Below are positions 7,629-16,336 of a DNA stretch of 41,363 nt, one piece after another. The notes beneath the pieces are model-generated. The model saw only the letters and a list, made by a program, of their open reading frames with translations. It was not told the DNA's origin and did not search any database. The stretch lies in the NCBI GenBank assembly GCA_040389305.1, contig JAZKAD010000073.1, forward strand, positions 1-41,363, written 5' to 3'. The position numbers and the translations under genes were made by a program. Each line of letters opens with the position of its first letter. Positions within the stretch are counted from its first letter, which is position 1. This DNA comes from JAZKAD01 sp040389305 (GTDB taxonomy: Bacteria; Pseudomonadota; Alphaproteobacteria; Rickettsiales; Rickettsiaceae).

Positions 7629-8531
7629 ATGCGTCATTTTCTTCTTCCTATCGTACTACTCATTCTCTCCGCTTGTCATACCGCTGCTCATAAATCACTA
7701 ACCCAAGCGCCCGGGCATTATTTCTATGACGAGAACAACGTTCGCTATACCCTTGTATCTACAAATGGTGGAAAGTCTATAAATTGGCTCTTTATCCCCG
7801 GTGGCCCAGGCTTTGATTCTAGTTCGTTCAACAGCCTTACAGATATCTTGAAGCTTCAAGGCAATGTTTGGCTTATAGATTTTCCAGGAAATGGTAGTCA
7901 CACATTAAAGAAAGATGGGTTTGATGATTGGTTTAAGCTCGTTGTCCCTACAGTAAAGCGTTTTCAAAATCCAGTAATAGTTGGTGCATCTTTTGGCGCT
8001 ATGATGCCGCTTTTGACCCCAGAGCTAGAGAATATTCTATCTGGCTTTGTGATTCTGAATTCCGCTCCATGCATATGGTTTGAAGAAGCTGGCAAACGCG
8101 CGAAAGAACTCAATCTCCCTAGCTTCGAGAAAGAGATGACAGAATTTGTCAACAAACCAAATCAAGCAACCTTTAATAAGGCGCTAAATGCTTGTATGCC
8201 TTATTATTTCGCGCCGCATTCTTTAGAACAAGGCAGAAAATTAGTAGGTAATGTACCATTTGCCATCGAGCCTGCTATGTGGTGGATGAAAAAAGTAGGA
8301 GAGATTGCATATAATGCTACTTGGGTGCCGGAGTCTGTGTCAACTCTTATAGTTGGCGCAGAATTTGATGCTATGACGCCACTTAGCTGCTTTCAAAAAG
8401 ACGCAAGGTTCAAACGCAAAAATATTGATATTGTCTTTATCAAAAATGCTGGACATTTCCCATGGATCGAACAGCCAAAAGAAGTGAAAAGGTTGTTTGA
8501 TAAATTTGAGAAGCGGGTTGTGATGAAGTGA
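7629..8531 (+). CDS. Predicted lipoprotein alpha/beta hydrolase
   Basis: The product is 300 residues from the ATG at 7629; a start 18 codons earlier would spoil the signal peptide. MRHFLLPIVLLILSAC is a lipoprotein signal with lipobox LSAC, so the enzyme is probably tethered on the outer face of the inner membrane or in the outer membrane. The alpha/beta-hydrolase fold shows FIPGGPGFDSSSF (oxyanion region), nucleophile elbow VGASFGAMM (serine near residue 121), acid in VGAEFDAMTP and histidine in NAGHFPW. The substrate is unknown. It lies 28 bp after ada and 10 bp before another hydrolase. Confidence 0.8.
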   Translation: MRHFLLPIVLLILSACHTAAHKSLTQAPGHYFYDENNVRYTLVSTNGGKSINWLFIPGGPGFDSSSFNSLTDILKLQGNVWLIDFPGNGSHTLKKDGFDDWFKLVVPTVKRFQNPVIVGASFGAMMPLLTPELENILSGFVILNSAPCIWFEEAGKRAKELNLPSFEKEMTEFVNKPNQATFNKALNACMPYYFAPHSLEQGRKLVGNVPFAIEPAMWWMKKVGEIAYNATWVPESVSTLIVGAEFDAMTPLSCFQKDARFKRKNIDIVFIKNAGHFPWIEQPKEVKRLFDKFEKRVVMK

Positions 8532-8541
8532 GTTAGGTACA

Positions 8542-9087
8542 ATGACAAAAGTAATCTTCCTCCCAGGTAATGGCGGTTCGACGACTAAAGACAACTGGTT
8601 CCCTAGCGTGCAAAAAGAGTTAGAAGCAGCAAATCTTGAAGTGATAGCAGCAACCTGGCCAGATTCAATTCTCGCTAGGAGCTCCTTTTGGCTACCTTTC
8701 CTGGAAGAACTTGGCGCTGATGAGGATACAATCCTTGTAGGCCATTCATCTGGCGCTATCGCCGCAATGAAATTTGCAGAGACGCATAAAATCCTTGGAT
8801 CGGTACTTGTAGGCGCTTACCATACGCATCTTGGAATAGAAGCTGAAAAACAATCGGGGTATTTCGACGCGCCTTGGGATTTTGAAAGCATTAAACGCAA
8901 CCAAAAATGGACGATCATTTTTGCGTCTCAAGATGATCCATGGATTCCTATTGCTGAGCCTCGATATCTCCACGCGCAACTTGCTTGTGAGTACCACGAA
9001 TATACAGATCAAGGGCATTTTGGAGGGGATTATTACAAAGAAACTTTTCCTGAATTATCGAGAGCGATTATAAGGAGACTCGCGTGA
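8542..9087 (+). CDS. Cytoplasmic alpha/beta hydrolase, RBBP9/YdeN type
   Basis: The 181-residue product begins TKVIFLPGNGGSTTKDNWFP, has the nucleophile elbow VGHSSGAIAAMKFAE and ends with QDDPWIPIAE and TDQGHFGGDY carrying the acid and histidine. This compact architecture is that of the RBBP9/YdeN serine hydrolase family. It has no signal peptide. It is 10 bp downstream of the lipoprotein hydrolase and overlaps the next gene by 4 bp (GTGA), so it is co-translated with it. Confidence 0.85.
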   Translation: MTKVIFLPGNGGSTTKDNWFPSVQKELEAANLEVIAATWPDSILARSSFWLPFLEELGADEDTILVGHSSGAIAAMKFAETHKILGSVLVGAYHTHLGIEAEKQSGYFDAPWDFESIKRNQKWTIIFASQDDPWIPIAEPRYLHAQLACEYHEYTDQGHFGGDYYKETFPELSRAIIRRLA

Positions 9088-9557
9088 TTAGAGCAGTCAG
9101 AAATAAGGATGCAAAAGACATACAAGATCTTATATTTGATATATGGCATAATGAATATGGCTTTGATGTCAAACTCGAAGATGTGCCTGATCTTGAAAAA
9201 ATAGAAGAATATTACCATGATGCCGGTGGATTATTTTTAGTAGCGCTCCCGGGTGATAAAATCATCGGTACTATTGCAGCCGAAAAACTCTCTACAAATG
9301 ATTTTGCATTAAAGCGTATGTTTGTGAATAAAGATTTTCGCGGCAAAGGTATAGCTCAAGCTTTGCTGGACGCTCTTTTGCTCAGCTTTCATGACCAAAA
9401 GCTATCATTCTTCTTAAGCACTAAAGAAAACGAAGCCATTGCTGCAAAAAAGTTTTATTTGAAAAATGGATTTGTTGTTATTGCAAAATCTGAACTACCA
9501 GCAAATTTTCCATTTTTTTATTCAGATGATTTGTTTATGAGGAGGGAATTGCTATGA
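9084..9557 (+). CDS. GNAT family N-acetyltransferase
   Basis: The 157-residue product starts at GTG 9084 with AAGGAG upstream, overlapping the previous stop. It is a single GNAT domain: IRAVRNKDAKDIQDLIFDIW, the beta4 strand ALKRMFVNKDFRGKGIAQAL followed by LDALL (acetyl-CoA loop FRGKGIA), and the C-terminal AAKKFYLKNGFVVI. The acceptor is unknown. It overlaps the ABC exporter gene by 4 bp, so the two are made together. Confidence 0.88.
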   Translation: MIRAVRNKDAKDIQDLIFDIWHNEYGFDVKLEDVPDLEKIEEYYHDAGGLFLVALPGDKIIGTIAAEKLSTNDFALKRMFVNKDFRGKGIAQALLDALLLSFHDQKLSFFLSTKENEAIAAKKFYLKNGFVVIAKSELPANFPFFYSDDLFMRRELL

Positions 9558-11329
9558 CTAAGACTTTGCCATCCAATCTCCCATTCTTCATCTGGCATTT
9601 CTTGAAAGAGTATAAACCAGCCGTCGCTGTGTATGTATTTCTTGCGCTTGCTGCTGGTTTTTGGGGTCCATGCAACAGCATGATCATCAAGTGGCTCATC
9701 AATTCACTGCCTGAAGCGACACATGACATCTCTGTTTTGATGTTACCAGCGAGCCTGATTGTCCTAAACTTCATAGTATTTGATAATTTTACTTGGAGAG
9801 GAATTACATACATAAAATATAGGTTTGTGCCATTCATACTCAATCAAATAGATAGCGCGCTTTTGAATTATATCTTGCAGCATTCTCATCAGTTTTTTCA
9901 AGACAGCATGGCTGGCTCTCTTTCTAAGAACATCTTTCATCTGATAGATGGCGTAGAAAAGATCATCTCATCAAGCGCTATTTTGCTTCGAGGGCTGTCT
10001 ATGCTCATGGTAGCGTTCATTTTCTCTTATTACGTCAATTCCATTTTCTTATCGATATTGATCGTATGGAGTATCTTTTTCTCCAGCGTAAGTTTATTCA
10101 TGTCCAAGAAGTTCACCCTATTATCAGAAAAACAAGCGGCTGCAGAATCAGTTGTAGGTGGACAAATTGTGGATAGCTTGACTGGCTCATCTAGCGTGAG
10201 TCTTTTTGCTCGTCGGAGCTATGAGATATTACGCAGGAATCCTGCGCTTAAAGACTGCAGAGAGGCGCAGCAAAAGAAAGAGATGTATGCGCTGATTATG
10301 CACTCCATCCAAGGTGGGCTTATAGCCATCATGATGGCTTTTTCATCTTACGCGCTTGTGTATCTTTACAGTAAACATCTAGTGACAGCAGGAGATTTTG
10401 CATTGATTTTAGGACTCTCTATGGAGACTGGTCATCTAATGTGGTCGACTATGGGCGAAGTCGATGAGCTCAATAAAGCTGTAGGTAGATGTAAACAGAG
10501 CCTGGGCTCATTGCTTATCCCGCTAGGGATTGAGGATAAACCAGATGCTGCCATTTTGAACTCCGCGCGAGGGGAGATCAGATTCAATAACGTCAAGTTT
10601 CATCATAAAGGCACTTCTGCATTATTTGAAAATAAATCCATTGAGATTTTGCCCGGACAAAAGGTTGGCTTGGTTGGCTATTCTGGCGGAGGTAAATCAA
10701 CATTCGTGAATCTGATCCTGAGGCTTTATGACGTCACAGATGGTGCTGTGCTCGTTGATGATCAGGATGTGCGCGATGTTACGCAAGATTCTTTGCGCAG
10801 TAGTATTTCCATGATTCCTCAGGATCCATCTTTGTTTCATAGATCTCTTATGGAGAATATCCGTTATGGCAGGATAGAAGCTACTGATGAAGAGGTTATG
10901 GAAGCCGCTAAACGCGCTCATGCTCATGAGTTTATCGAGAAGCTCCCAGAAGGTTACGAATCTTTGGTAGGAGAGCGTGGAGTAAAGCTCTCTGGTGGAC
11001 AACGTCAACGCATCGCAATAGCAAGGGCAATACTAAAAAATGCACCTATTCTCATTTTAGATGAAGCAACGAGTCAACTCGACTCTGTCACCGAGAATAT
11101 GATACAGGAGAGTCTTGAGGAGTTGATGCAAGGTAAAACTACTATTGTCATAGCTCATCGTTTGTCCACGCTCCTTCATATGGATAGAATCTTAGTATTT
11201 GATAAAGGAAAGATCGTAGAGGATGGAGAGCATAAAGAATTGCTTGAAAAAGATGGTTTATATAAGCAACTTTGGGATGCTCAAGTTGGTGGGTTTTTGA
11301 TGGATAAGAATAGTGAGGATGGGTTATGA
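9554..11329 (+). CDS. ABC exporter (fused permease and ATPase)
   Basis: The 591-residue half-transporter has N-terminal membrane helices (about residues 20-300) followed by an ATPase domain with Walker A GYSGGGKST (about 375-383), Q-loop SMIPQDPSLF, signature LSGGQRQR and Walker B ILILDEATSQLDS, ending with the H-loop IVIAHRLST. It belongs to the MsbA/multidrug type and is expected to work as a homodimer in the inner membrane. It starts inside the stop of the GNAT gene after GGAGGG and overlaps the following gene by 4 bp. The substrate may be a drug, lipid or peptide. Confidence 0.92.
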   Translation: MTKTLPSNLPFFIWHFLKEYKPAVAVYVFLALAAGFWGPCNSMIIKWLINSLPEATHDISVLMLPASLIVLNFIVFDNFTWRGITYIKYRFVPFILNQIDSALLNYILQHSHQFFQDSMAGSLSKNIFHLIDGVEKIISSSAILLRGLSMLMVAFIFSYYVNSIFLSILIVWSIFFSSVSLFMSKKFTLLSEKQAAAESVVGGQIVDSLTGSSSVSLFARRSYEILRRNPALKDCREAQQKKEMYALIMHSIQGGLIAIMMAFSSYALVYLYSKHLVTAGDFALILGLSMETGHLMWSTMGEVDELNKAVGRCKQSLGSLLIPLGIEDKPDAAILNSARGEIRFNNVKFHHKGTSALFENKSIEILPGQKVGLVGYSGGGKSTFVNLILRLYDVTDGAVLVDDQDVRDVTQDSLRSSISMIPQDPSLFHRSLMENIRYGRIEATDEEVMEAAKRAHAHEFIEKLPEGYESLVGERGVKLSGGQRQRIAIARAILKNAPILILDEATSQLDSVTENMIQESLEELMQGKTTIVIAHRLSTLLHMDRILVFDKGKIVEDGEHKELLEKDGLYKQLWDAQVGGFLMDKNSEDGL

Positions 11330-12996
11330 CCATAAAATTACTTAGCGCAAAAGACACCGAGGCGCTAGAGCTATACCTAGCTCCTCATAAATCTGAATGC
11401 ATGTTTATTTGCAGCAATCTCAAAGCTGCTGGTATCGAATATAAAGGAGAGGCTTTTCAAGGCGAGTACTTTGGATCTTATAGCGCTTTAGATCAGATAA
11501 ATGGGGTCATTGTACATTACTGGAATGGTAATGTTATAGTGCATGCATCTGATAAAGCGGCGCTATCGCTCCTCACTGAGCACTTGAAGATTAACGTAAA
11601 ACGTCCTATAGCAGGTATTTTGGGGCCAAGCACTCAAGTAAAAAGCATAATTGAAGCCTTGGGGCTATCTGGCGCAAATTTTAGCATAAACCGCAATGAA
11701 GGGTTATATGAGATTAACCTGGATGCTTTGGATGAACAAAGTATACCAGGTAACCTTGACGTTGTTGCTGCACAGGAAATTCCGAGAGCATTATTGATCA
11801 AGTGGATGAAAAGCTATGATATTGAGGCTCTTAGTGCAGTTGATGATAGTAATCTTGAGAAGCAAGTTGAAGAACATTGGAATTTACGACTTCAAAAAAA
11901 TGATAGCTGGATTTTATTATCAGATGGAACCCCCGTGTCTCTCAGCGCTTTCAATGCAAGGCTGGAGACAATGGTACAAGTAGGGCCAGTATGGACTCCA
12001 ATAGAATATCGCAATAAAGGTTTCGCAAGAATGCTTCTTGCATATACGTTAATCCAAGAAAAAACAAAAGGAGTCAAGAAAGCAATATTATTCACTGATA
12101 ATTCAGCTGCAATTAAAGTCTATCTTGCTATAGGCTTTAAAAAGATTGGTGATTATCGTTTAGCGTTATTAGAAAAGCCCATAAATCTACTAACCACGCA
12201 TATTATACTCTCCTCTTATGACCCAAACTGGCCTAAAGTTTTTGAAGAAAAGAGTAATTATATAAAGCAAGTGTTGAAGGAGAATTGTTTGGCGATTCAC
12301 CATATAGGCTCAACGTCAGTAGAAGGTCTTGCTGCCAAGCCGATAATTGATGCGATTCTCGTGGTAAAGAATTATCCGGATAGCGTAAAGCCTCTTGAGA
12401 AGATTGGCTTTGAATATCGTAGCGAGCACAACATACCTATGCGCTATTTCTTTAGGAAGCGAGGCGATGTTGATATGAATCTACATGTTTACGAAGAAGG
12501 TCATCCTGAAATTGAGCTAAATCTGATGTTTAGAGATTATTTGAGGATGCATGGTGACGTTAGAGATCAATATGCTCACCTGAAACAGGAAATTGCCGCA
12601 GATGAATCCACAGCTCAAAGAAGCGAGACTGGCTTTAAAATATACACTCTGCGTAAAGCAGATTTTATCAGAGATGTTTTAAGAAAAGCCAGTTTTAACC
12701 GCATTCGTATGCTCAAATGTAATGATGAAACTGAGTGGAAAGCGGCAAAATATTTTCGTGAAAAATACTTCTTAGGACCATATGGTATAGACGATCCATA
12801 TACATGGACATTTAACCATAATGAGCATGCTCACCTTGTGCTATACCAAGGTGTAGATATCATAGGCTATGCTCACATTCAGTTTTGGTCTGGCGCAAGA
12901 GCTGCTATTCGTATTATCGTAATTGACGAGGCAAATAGAAATAATAATTACGGTGGGAAGTTTTTGGGGTTTATAGAAAAATGGCTTAAAAGCTAA
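11326..12996 (+). CDS. GNAT-GrpB-GNAT fusion, cut short by an in-frame stop
   Basis: The 556-residue product has three parts. Residues 1 to about 285 are a GNAT acetyltransferase (VGPVWTPIEYRNKGFARMLL; FTDNSAAIKVYLAIGFKKIG). About 290-440 is a GrpB/UPF0157 nucleotidyltransferase-like domain (SSYDPNWPKVFEEK; HHIGSTSVEGLAAKPIIDAI). From about 455 a second GNAT begins (AHLVLYQGVDIIGYAHIQFW; RIIVIDEANRNNNYGGKFLG). It ends at TAA 12994-12996, in the middle of the second GNAT. The same frame continues open for 46 more codons with the missing GNAT end. The first two domains should still be made; the last is truncated unless the stop is read through or is a sequencing error. Confidence 0.85.
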   Translation: MTIKLLSAKDTEALELYLAPHKSECMFICSNLKAAGIEYKGEAFQGEYFGSYSALDQINGVIVHYWNGNVIVHASDKAALSLLTEHLKINVKRPIAGILGPSTQVKSIIEALGLSGANFSINRNEGLYEINLDALDEQSIPGNLDVVAAQEIPRALLIKWMKSYDIEALSAVDDSNLEKQVEEHWNLRLQKNDSWILLSDGTPVSLSAFNARLETMVQVGPVWTPIEYRNKGFARMLLAYTLIQEKTKGVKKAILFTDNSAAIKVYLAIGFKKIGDYRLALLEKPINLLTTHIILSSYDPNWPKVFEEKSNYIKQVLKENCLAIHHIGSTSVEGLAAKPIIDAILVVKNYPDSVKPLEKIGFEYRSEHNIPMRYFFRKRGDVDMNLHVYEEGHPEIELNLMFRDYLRMHGDVRDQYAHLKQEIAADESTAQRSETGFKIYTLRKADFIRDVLRKASFNRIRMLKCNDETEWKAAKYFREKYFLGPYGIDDPYTWTFNHNEHAHLVLYQGVDIIGYAHIQFWSGARAAIRIIVIDEANRNNNYGGKFLGFIEKWLKS

Positions 12997-13137
12997 GGCT
13001 ATAAAAGCATTCATGCTGAATCAAGACTTAGTTCCTTGAAATTCTACCTCCAAAATGGCTATACAGAAATGCCATTCGATGATCCTGAAAGCCATGAGTC
13101 AGATCCAAATGATGTTGCAGTAGGTAAAATATTATAA
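12997..13137 (+). pseudogene. Detached C-terminal end of the second GNAT domain
   Basis: Directly after the TAA at 12994-12996, and in the same frame, 46 codons read GYKSIHAESRLSSLKFYLQN then GYTEMPFDDPESHESDPNDV and AVGKIL, ending in TAA at 13135-13137. AESRLSSLKFYLQNGY is the normal GNAT motif-B region. A single base change in one codon would restore the full fusion of about 603 residues. There is no good start codon of its own. Confidence 0.85.
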
Positions 13138-13154
13138 ATCTTTCAAATTACCTC

Positions 13155-13185
13155 TTGACCCTATAGTTACCATATAGCTTATCTT
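13155..13185 (+). promoter_or_regulatory. MerR-type promoter with 19-bp spacer
   Basis: TTGACC (13155-13160), a 19-bp spacer and TATCTT (13180-13185). The spacer contains an imperfect dyad, CTATAG-TTACC-ATATAG. Over-long spacers with an internal dyad are the established signature of MerR-activated promoters. The same layout, with the same AAATTACCTC just upstream, precedes the second MerR gene at 15049. Confidence 0.7.
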
Positions 13186-13207
13186 CCAAAATCAGGAGGC
13201 ACAAACG

Positions 13208-14176
13208 ATGACAAAATGGTATGTAAAAGATTTGAGTAAACTAACGGGTGTATCCGTGCAAGCCTTGCATCACTACGACCGTATAGACTTGCTCAAACCA
13301 TCTTATAGACTAGAAAATGGTTATCGTTTGTACTCTGAGTCTGATTTATTGAGGTTACAACAGATCATTGCCTTGAAGTTCTTTGGATTTGAGCTTAATC
13401 AGATAAAAATATTACTTACTAATGATAATGTTAAAGCTGCAGAGCATTTGATAAAGCAGGCAAAATTTTTAAAAGAAAAAGCTAAAACCTTACTTGAAGC
13501 AAGCAAAGTACTAGAGGGCATCACATCTGATTGCGATCACGATAAATCTATTCCTTGGGAAACCATAATCAAAATAATTGAGGTATATAGTATGGCGAAA
13601 AACTTAGAACATTCATGGGTAAAGGAAATATTTACTCCAGATGAATTAAAGCAGTATGCGGACTTTGAAAGCGAATTAAAAAATAAATTTAGCGAAGGGG
13701 AGCTTGGACAAAGATGGGGCGCGATGATGTCAGATATCAATGCTAACCTCGAAGCAGATCCAAAATCTGCTATTGGCATTACTCTTGGTGGCAGATGGAT
13801 GAATCTTATCAACGAAATGTATGGTAAAAAATACGCGCACTTACGGACCAAAAAATTTAAGCAAGGTTTTATGAAAGGAAAGGGGCTAGAAGACATTGGC
13901 CTTACAATAGAAAGCGTAGGTTGGGTAGATAGCGCAATAGACGCTTACTGGAAAGATCGTTTTCGTAAAATTCTGGCGAAAGTGGGATCTGGCATTCCTG
14001 ACGATGAAATATTTCATCTTTGGAACGAAGCTGTAATGGACCTTTATGGCGATGACAATACTCGTAAAAAGGAAATATACGATATGGTGCTTAGCGACGA
14101 CCAAGTCAGCGAAAAAGCGAAGGAATGGCTGAGGACATTGCAGGAATTGACTGCAGCGAATCGTCATTTGCTCTAA
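13208..14176 (+). CDS. MerR family regulator with TipAS-like drug-sensing domain
   Basis: The 322-residue product has an N-terminal MerR domain: VKDLSKLTGVSVQALHHYDR, then LLKPSYRLENGYRLYSESDL. A coiled-coil dimerisation helix spans about 75-120. The C-terminal helical domain (WVKEIFTPDELKQYADFESE; SEGELGQRWGAMMSDINANL) resembles TipAS, which binds thiopeptide antibiotics in TipA. AGGAGG at 13194-13199 precedes the ATG. It is likely to activate its own 19-bp-spacer promoter and perhaps the SDR gene downstream. The inducer is not known. Confidence 0.85.
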   Translation: MTKWYVKDLSKLTGVSVQALHHYDRIDLLKPSYRLENGYRLYSESDLLRLQQIIALKFFGFELNQIKILLTNDNVKAAEHLIKQAKFLKEKAKTLLEASKVLEGITSDCDHDKSIPWETIIKIIEVYSMAKNLEHSWVKEIFTPDELKQYADFESELKNKFSEGELGQRWGAMMSDINANLEADPKSAIGITLGGRWMNLINEMYGKKYAHLRTKKFKQGFMKGKGLEDIGLTIESVGWVDSAIDAYWKDRFRKILAKVGSGIPDDEIFHLWNEAVMDLYGDDNTRKKEIYDMVLSDDQVSEKAKEWLRTLQELTAANRHLL

Positions 14177-14259
14177 GCTGGAATATCAAATCGCCAAAAA
14201 TGGTTGATGCAAAAACTTTAATTAGGTAATAAGGTAGTGGCTAATAAAAGGAGGCAAAC

Positions 14260-15021
14260 ATGAATATATTCGATCTTACTGGCAAAACCGCCTTAATTAC
14301 TGGCGCATCATCTGGTCTTGGAGAGAGATTCGCGCGCTGCTTATCTAAAGCTGGAGCGCGCGTGATCCTCGCTGCTCGCCGCATGGATAAACTAGAGGCT
14401 TTGACAAAGGAACTCGGTAACGCTGTTGCTTTAGAAATGGATGTTTCGGATAAACTTGCGGTATATAAAGCATTTGAGAAGATAGAGAAAATCGATATCT
14501 GCATCAATAACGCGGGTATTGCTAGCACTGGTATTCCTAAATTTACAACCATTTTCGATGCGGACTCAGATGAGCAGTTTGAAGCTATCATGCAAACTAA
14601 TGTCATGGGAGTTTGGTATGTTACAAGAGCAGCGGCAAATCATATGAAGCAGCATAAGATTCAAGGATCGATTATCAATATTGCAAGCATTGCTGGCGCT
14701 TCTTATTCAAGAATAGGGATAGAAGGATATTGCATCTCAAAAGCCGCTGTAATTAAGCTAACCACAACATTGGTTGGAGCGCTAGCAGAACATCAAATTC
14801 GTATCAATGCTATTTTACCTGGAATGTTTCTGACGCAAATGACAGAAAGGATGGTGAAGACGCCACAAGGACAGTCAGATATAGCGCGCATTCCACTTGG
14901 TTTTGTTGCAGATCCAAGTGACCTCGATGGCGCAATATTGTACCTTGCTTCAAACAAGGCATCACGTTACGTCACAGGCTCTTGTATTACAGTAGATGGT
15001 GGCAGAAGCTGGGGTGGGTGA
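14260..15021 (+). CDS. Short-chain dehydrogenase/reductase
   Basis: The 253-residue classical SDR has the cofactor motif TGASSGLG (14-21), NNAG (83-86), catalytic S143 and the Y157-x3-K161 pair. The arginines after beta2 (ARRMD) suggest NADP(H) preference. AAGGAGG lies just before the ATG. It sits between two MerR/TipA-like regulators, so it may be a detoxification enzyme under their control. The substrate is unknown. Confidence 0.92.
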   Translation: MNIFDLTGKTALITGASSGLGERFARCLSKAGARVILAARRMDKLEALTKELGNAVALEMDVSDKLAVYKAFEKIEKIDICINNAGIASTGIPKFTTIFDADSDEQFEAIMQTNVMGVWYVTRAAANHMKQHKIQGSIINIASIAGASYSRIGIEGYCISKAAVIKLTTTLVGALAEHQIRINAILPGMFLTQMTERMVKTPQGQSDIARIPLGFVADPSDLDGAILYLASNKASRYVTGSCITVDGGRSWGG

Positions 15022-15048
15022 AATATTATGAATACCTCAAATTACCTC

Positions 15049-15079
15049 TTGACCATCACGTTACGTCATCCTTTATCTT
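15049..15079 (+). promoter_or_regulatory. Second MerR-type promoter with 19-bp spacer
   Basis: TTGACC (15049-15054), a 19-bp spacer and TATCTT (15074-15079). The hexamers and spacing are identical to 13155-13185, and both share the preceding AAATTACCTC. The spacer has ACGTTACGT at its centre (15058-15066). The GTTAC in the middle of both spacers may be a shared recognition element. Confidence 0.7.
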
Positions 15080-15107
15080 AGATAGCACATCATTTAAGGA
15101 TGAGTTT

Positions 15108-15863
15108 ATGGCTTATACTGTATCAGCGCTTGCAAAGATATCTGGAGTTAGCGTAAGGTTACTTCATTGGTACGACGAAATCGGATTACTAAAACCCGCA
15201 TATGTAGGCTCTAATGATTACCGTTACTACGAAGAGCCACAGTTGCTAGCCTTGCAGCAAATTCTATTCTTGAAAGAGATAGGCTTTTCCTTAAATGATA
15301 TCCAAAAACTTCTCACGCAAAATGATTTTGATAATATCAAAGCACTGCGCGCACATAGAGAGATTTTGGAAGATGAAATCAATCGTAAAAATGCCTTACT
15401 TACTACGATCGATAAGACAATCAATCATTTAAAAGGGGAAGAAACTATGACAGATAAAGAACTATATAATGGGCTCGACCAACATACTGCCAAAAAATAC
15501 GATACATTCTTGGTCAAATCTAAAGGAACAGTGGCGGAAGAAGTAATAGCTGCAAATCAGGCTAGAGAAATTAGCGAGGATGATAAAAAGAGAATCACGC
15601 AAGAAAATGTTAAAGTTTATTCTGGCATAGCCGCCTTGATGAATAAAGGCCATAGCGCCGATTCTCTTGAAGTACAAAGTCTTGTCAAAAAACATGCAGA
15701 TCTTTTGTTTGAATATCATGGAGTGAATCGAGATTTGTACTTAAGTTACGCCGATCTATACGCCAGCTCGCCCGAGTTTCGTGATTATTTTACGAATTAC
15801 GACCCTAAACTCGTTGATTTTATTGTGGCGGCAATGAAGTGTTATGCTGAAGAGAGCCTGTAA
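15108..15863 (+). CDS. MerR family regulator with TipAS-like domain, second copy
   Basis: The product is 251 residues from the ATG at 15108 (MAYTVSALAKISGVSVRLLH). A longer frame starting at 14982 would run back through the promoter into the SDR gene. The MerR DNA-binding half includes WYDEIGLLKPAYVGSNDYRY, the coiled coil is at about 80-120, and the TipAS-like helical C-terminus contains KSKGTVAEEVIAANQ and ASSPEFRDYFTNYDPKLVDF. AAGGATGAG precedes the start. It is a distant paralogue of the gene at 13208, with the same promoter architecture. Confidence 0.85.
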   Translation: MAYTVSALAKISGVSVRLLHWYDEIGLLKPAYVGSNDYRYYEEPQLLALQQILFLKEIGFSLNDIQKLLTQNDFDNIKALRAHREILEDEINRKNALLTTIDKTINHLKGEETMTDKELYNGLDQHTAKKYDTFLVKSKGTVAEEVIAANQAREISEDDKKRITQENVKVYSGIAALMNKGHSADSLEVQSLVKKHADLLFEYHGVNRDLYLSYADLYASSPEFRDYFTNYDPKLVDFIVAAMKCYAEESL

Positions 15864-15875
15864 TAATGCAACCTA

Positions 15876-15899
15876 GCAAGGGTAGCGATCGACCCTTGC
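15876..15899 (+). terminator. Hairpin after the second merR gene
   Basis: A perfect 8-bp stem, GCAAGGGT (15876-15883) and ACCCTTGC (15892-15899), with an 8-nt loop, lies 13 bp after the stop codon. No T-run follows, so it is either a weak terminator or an mRNA-stabilising hairpin. Confidence 0.45.
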
Positions 15900-15978
15900 A
15901 AGCTGAAGCGTGCAAAGCCTTTTAGAACAACCATTACTCCTTTGATTTTTTGCTCTATCATCACAGCAATAATTCCAC

Positions 15979-16015
15979 TTGACATTGTCTTACTGTACTA
16001 CTATACTAGTGCAGT
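15979..16015 (+). promoter_or_regulatory. trp-type promoter and TrpR operator
   Basis: TTGACA (15979-15984), a 17-bp spacer and TATACT (16002-16007) make a near-ideal sigma-70 promoter. A dyad covering 15992-16015 (20 of 24 positions symmetric) overlaps the -10. Its core GTACTACTATACTAGTGC (15995-16012) matches the E. coli trp operator GTACTAGTTAACTAGTAC, as I recall it, at 13-14 of 18 positions. The first gene downstream encodes a TrpR-family repressor, so autorepression by tryptophan-bound TrpR is the natural reading. Confidence 0.75.
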
Positions 16016-16036
16016 ATAACAAAATATGAGGCATAT

Positions 16037-16336
16037 ATGAAAGATGATCATCATGCGATCCAAGATTTATGTAGCGCTTTGCTGCGGCTTGAAACCAAAG
16101 AAGAGGCTTATAATTTTTTGAAAGATCTATGTACGCCGCAGGAAATACACTCTCTATCCGAAAGATGGAAAGTTTGCCAGATGCTACATCAAGAAGATTT
16201 ATCTTATAGAGAGATTCACAGCAAAACTGGCGCGAGTTTGACCACAATAGGCAGGGTGGCAAGATTTTTAAGAGATGAATCATACCATGGCTATTTAACA
16301 ATTTTACAGAAAATTAAAAAACGAGGAGTAACATGA
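16037..16336 (+). CDS. trpR: TrpR-family repressor (TrpR/YerC/YecD type)
   Basis: The 99-residue helical protein has the Trp-repressor layout: LCSALLRLETKEEAYNFLKD, LCTPQEIHSLSERWKVCQML, then the HTH LSYREIHSKTGASLTTIGRV and ARFLRD. It is close in length to TrpR (about 100) and could be a TrpR or the related YerC/YecD subgroup. The TrpR-like operator over its own promoter favours true TrpR function. GAGG precedes the start at about 7 bp. Its stop overlaps the next start (ATGA), so repressor and importer are translated together. Confidence 0.8.
   Translation: MKDDHHAIQDLCSALLRLETKEEAYNFLKDLCTPQEIHSLSERWKVCQMLHQEDLSYREIHSKTGASLTTIGRVARFLRDESYHGYLTILQKIKKRGVT

Noticed and set aside
14982..15107. 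N-terminal extension of the second MerR protein from an ATG at 14982
   Set aside because: It overlaps the end of the SDR gene and the MerR-type promoter; MerR proteins begin near MAYTVSALAKISGVS.
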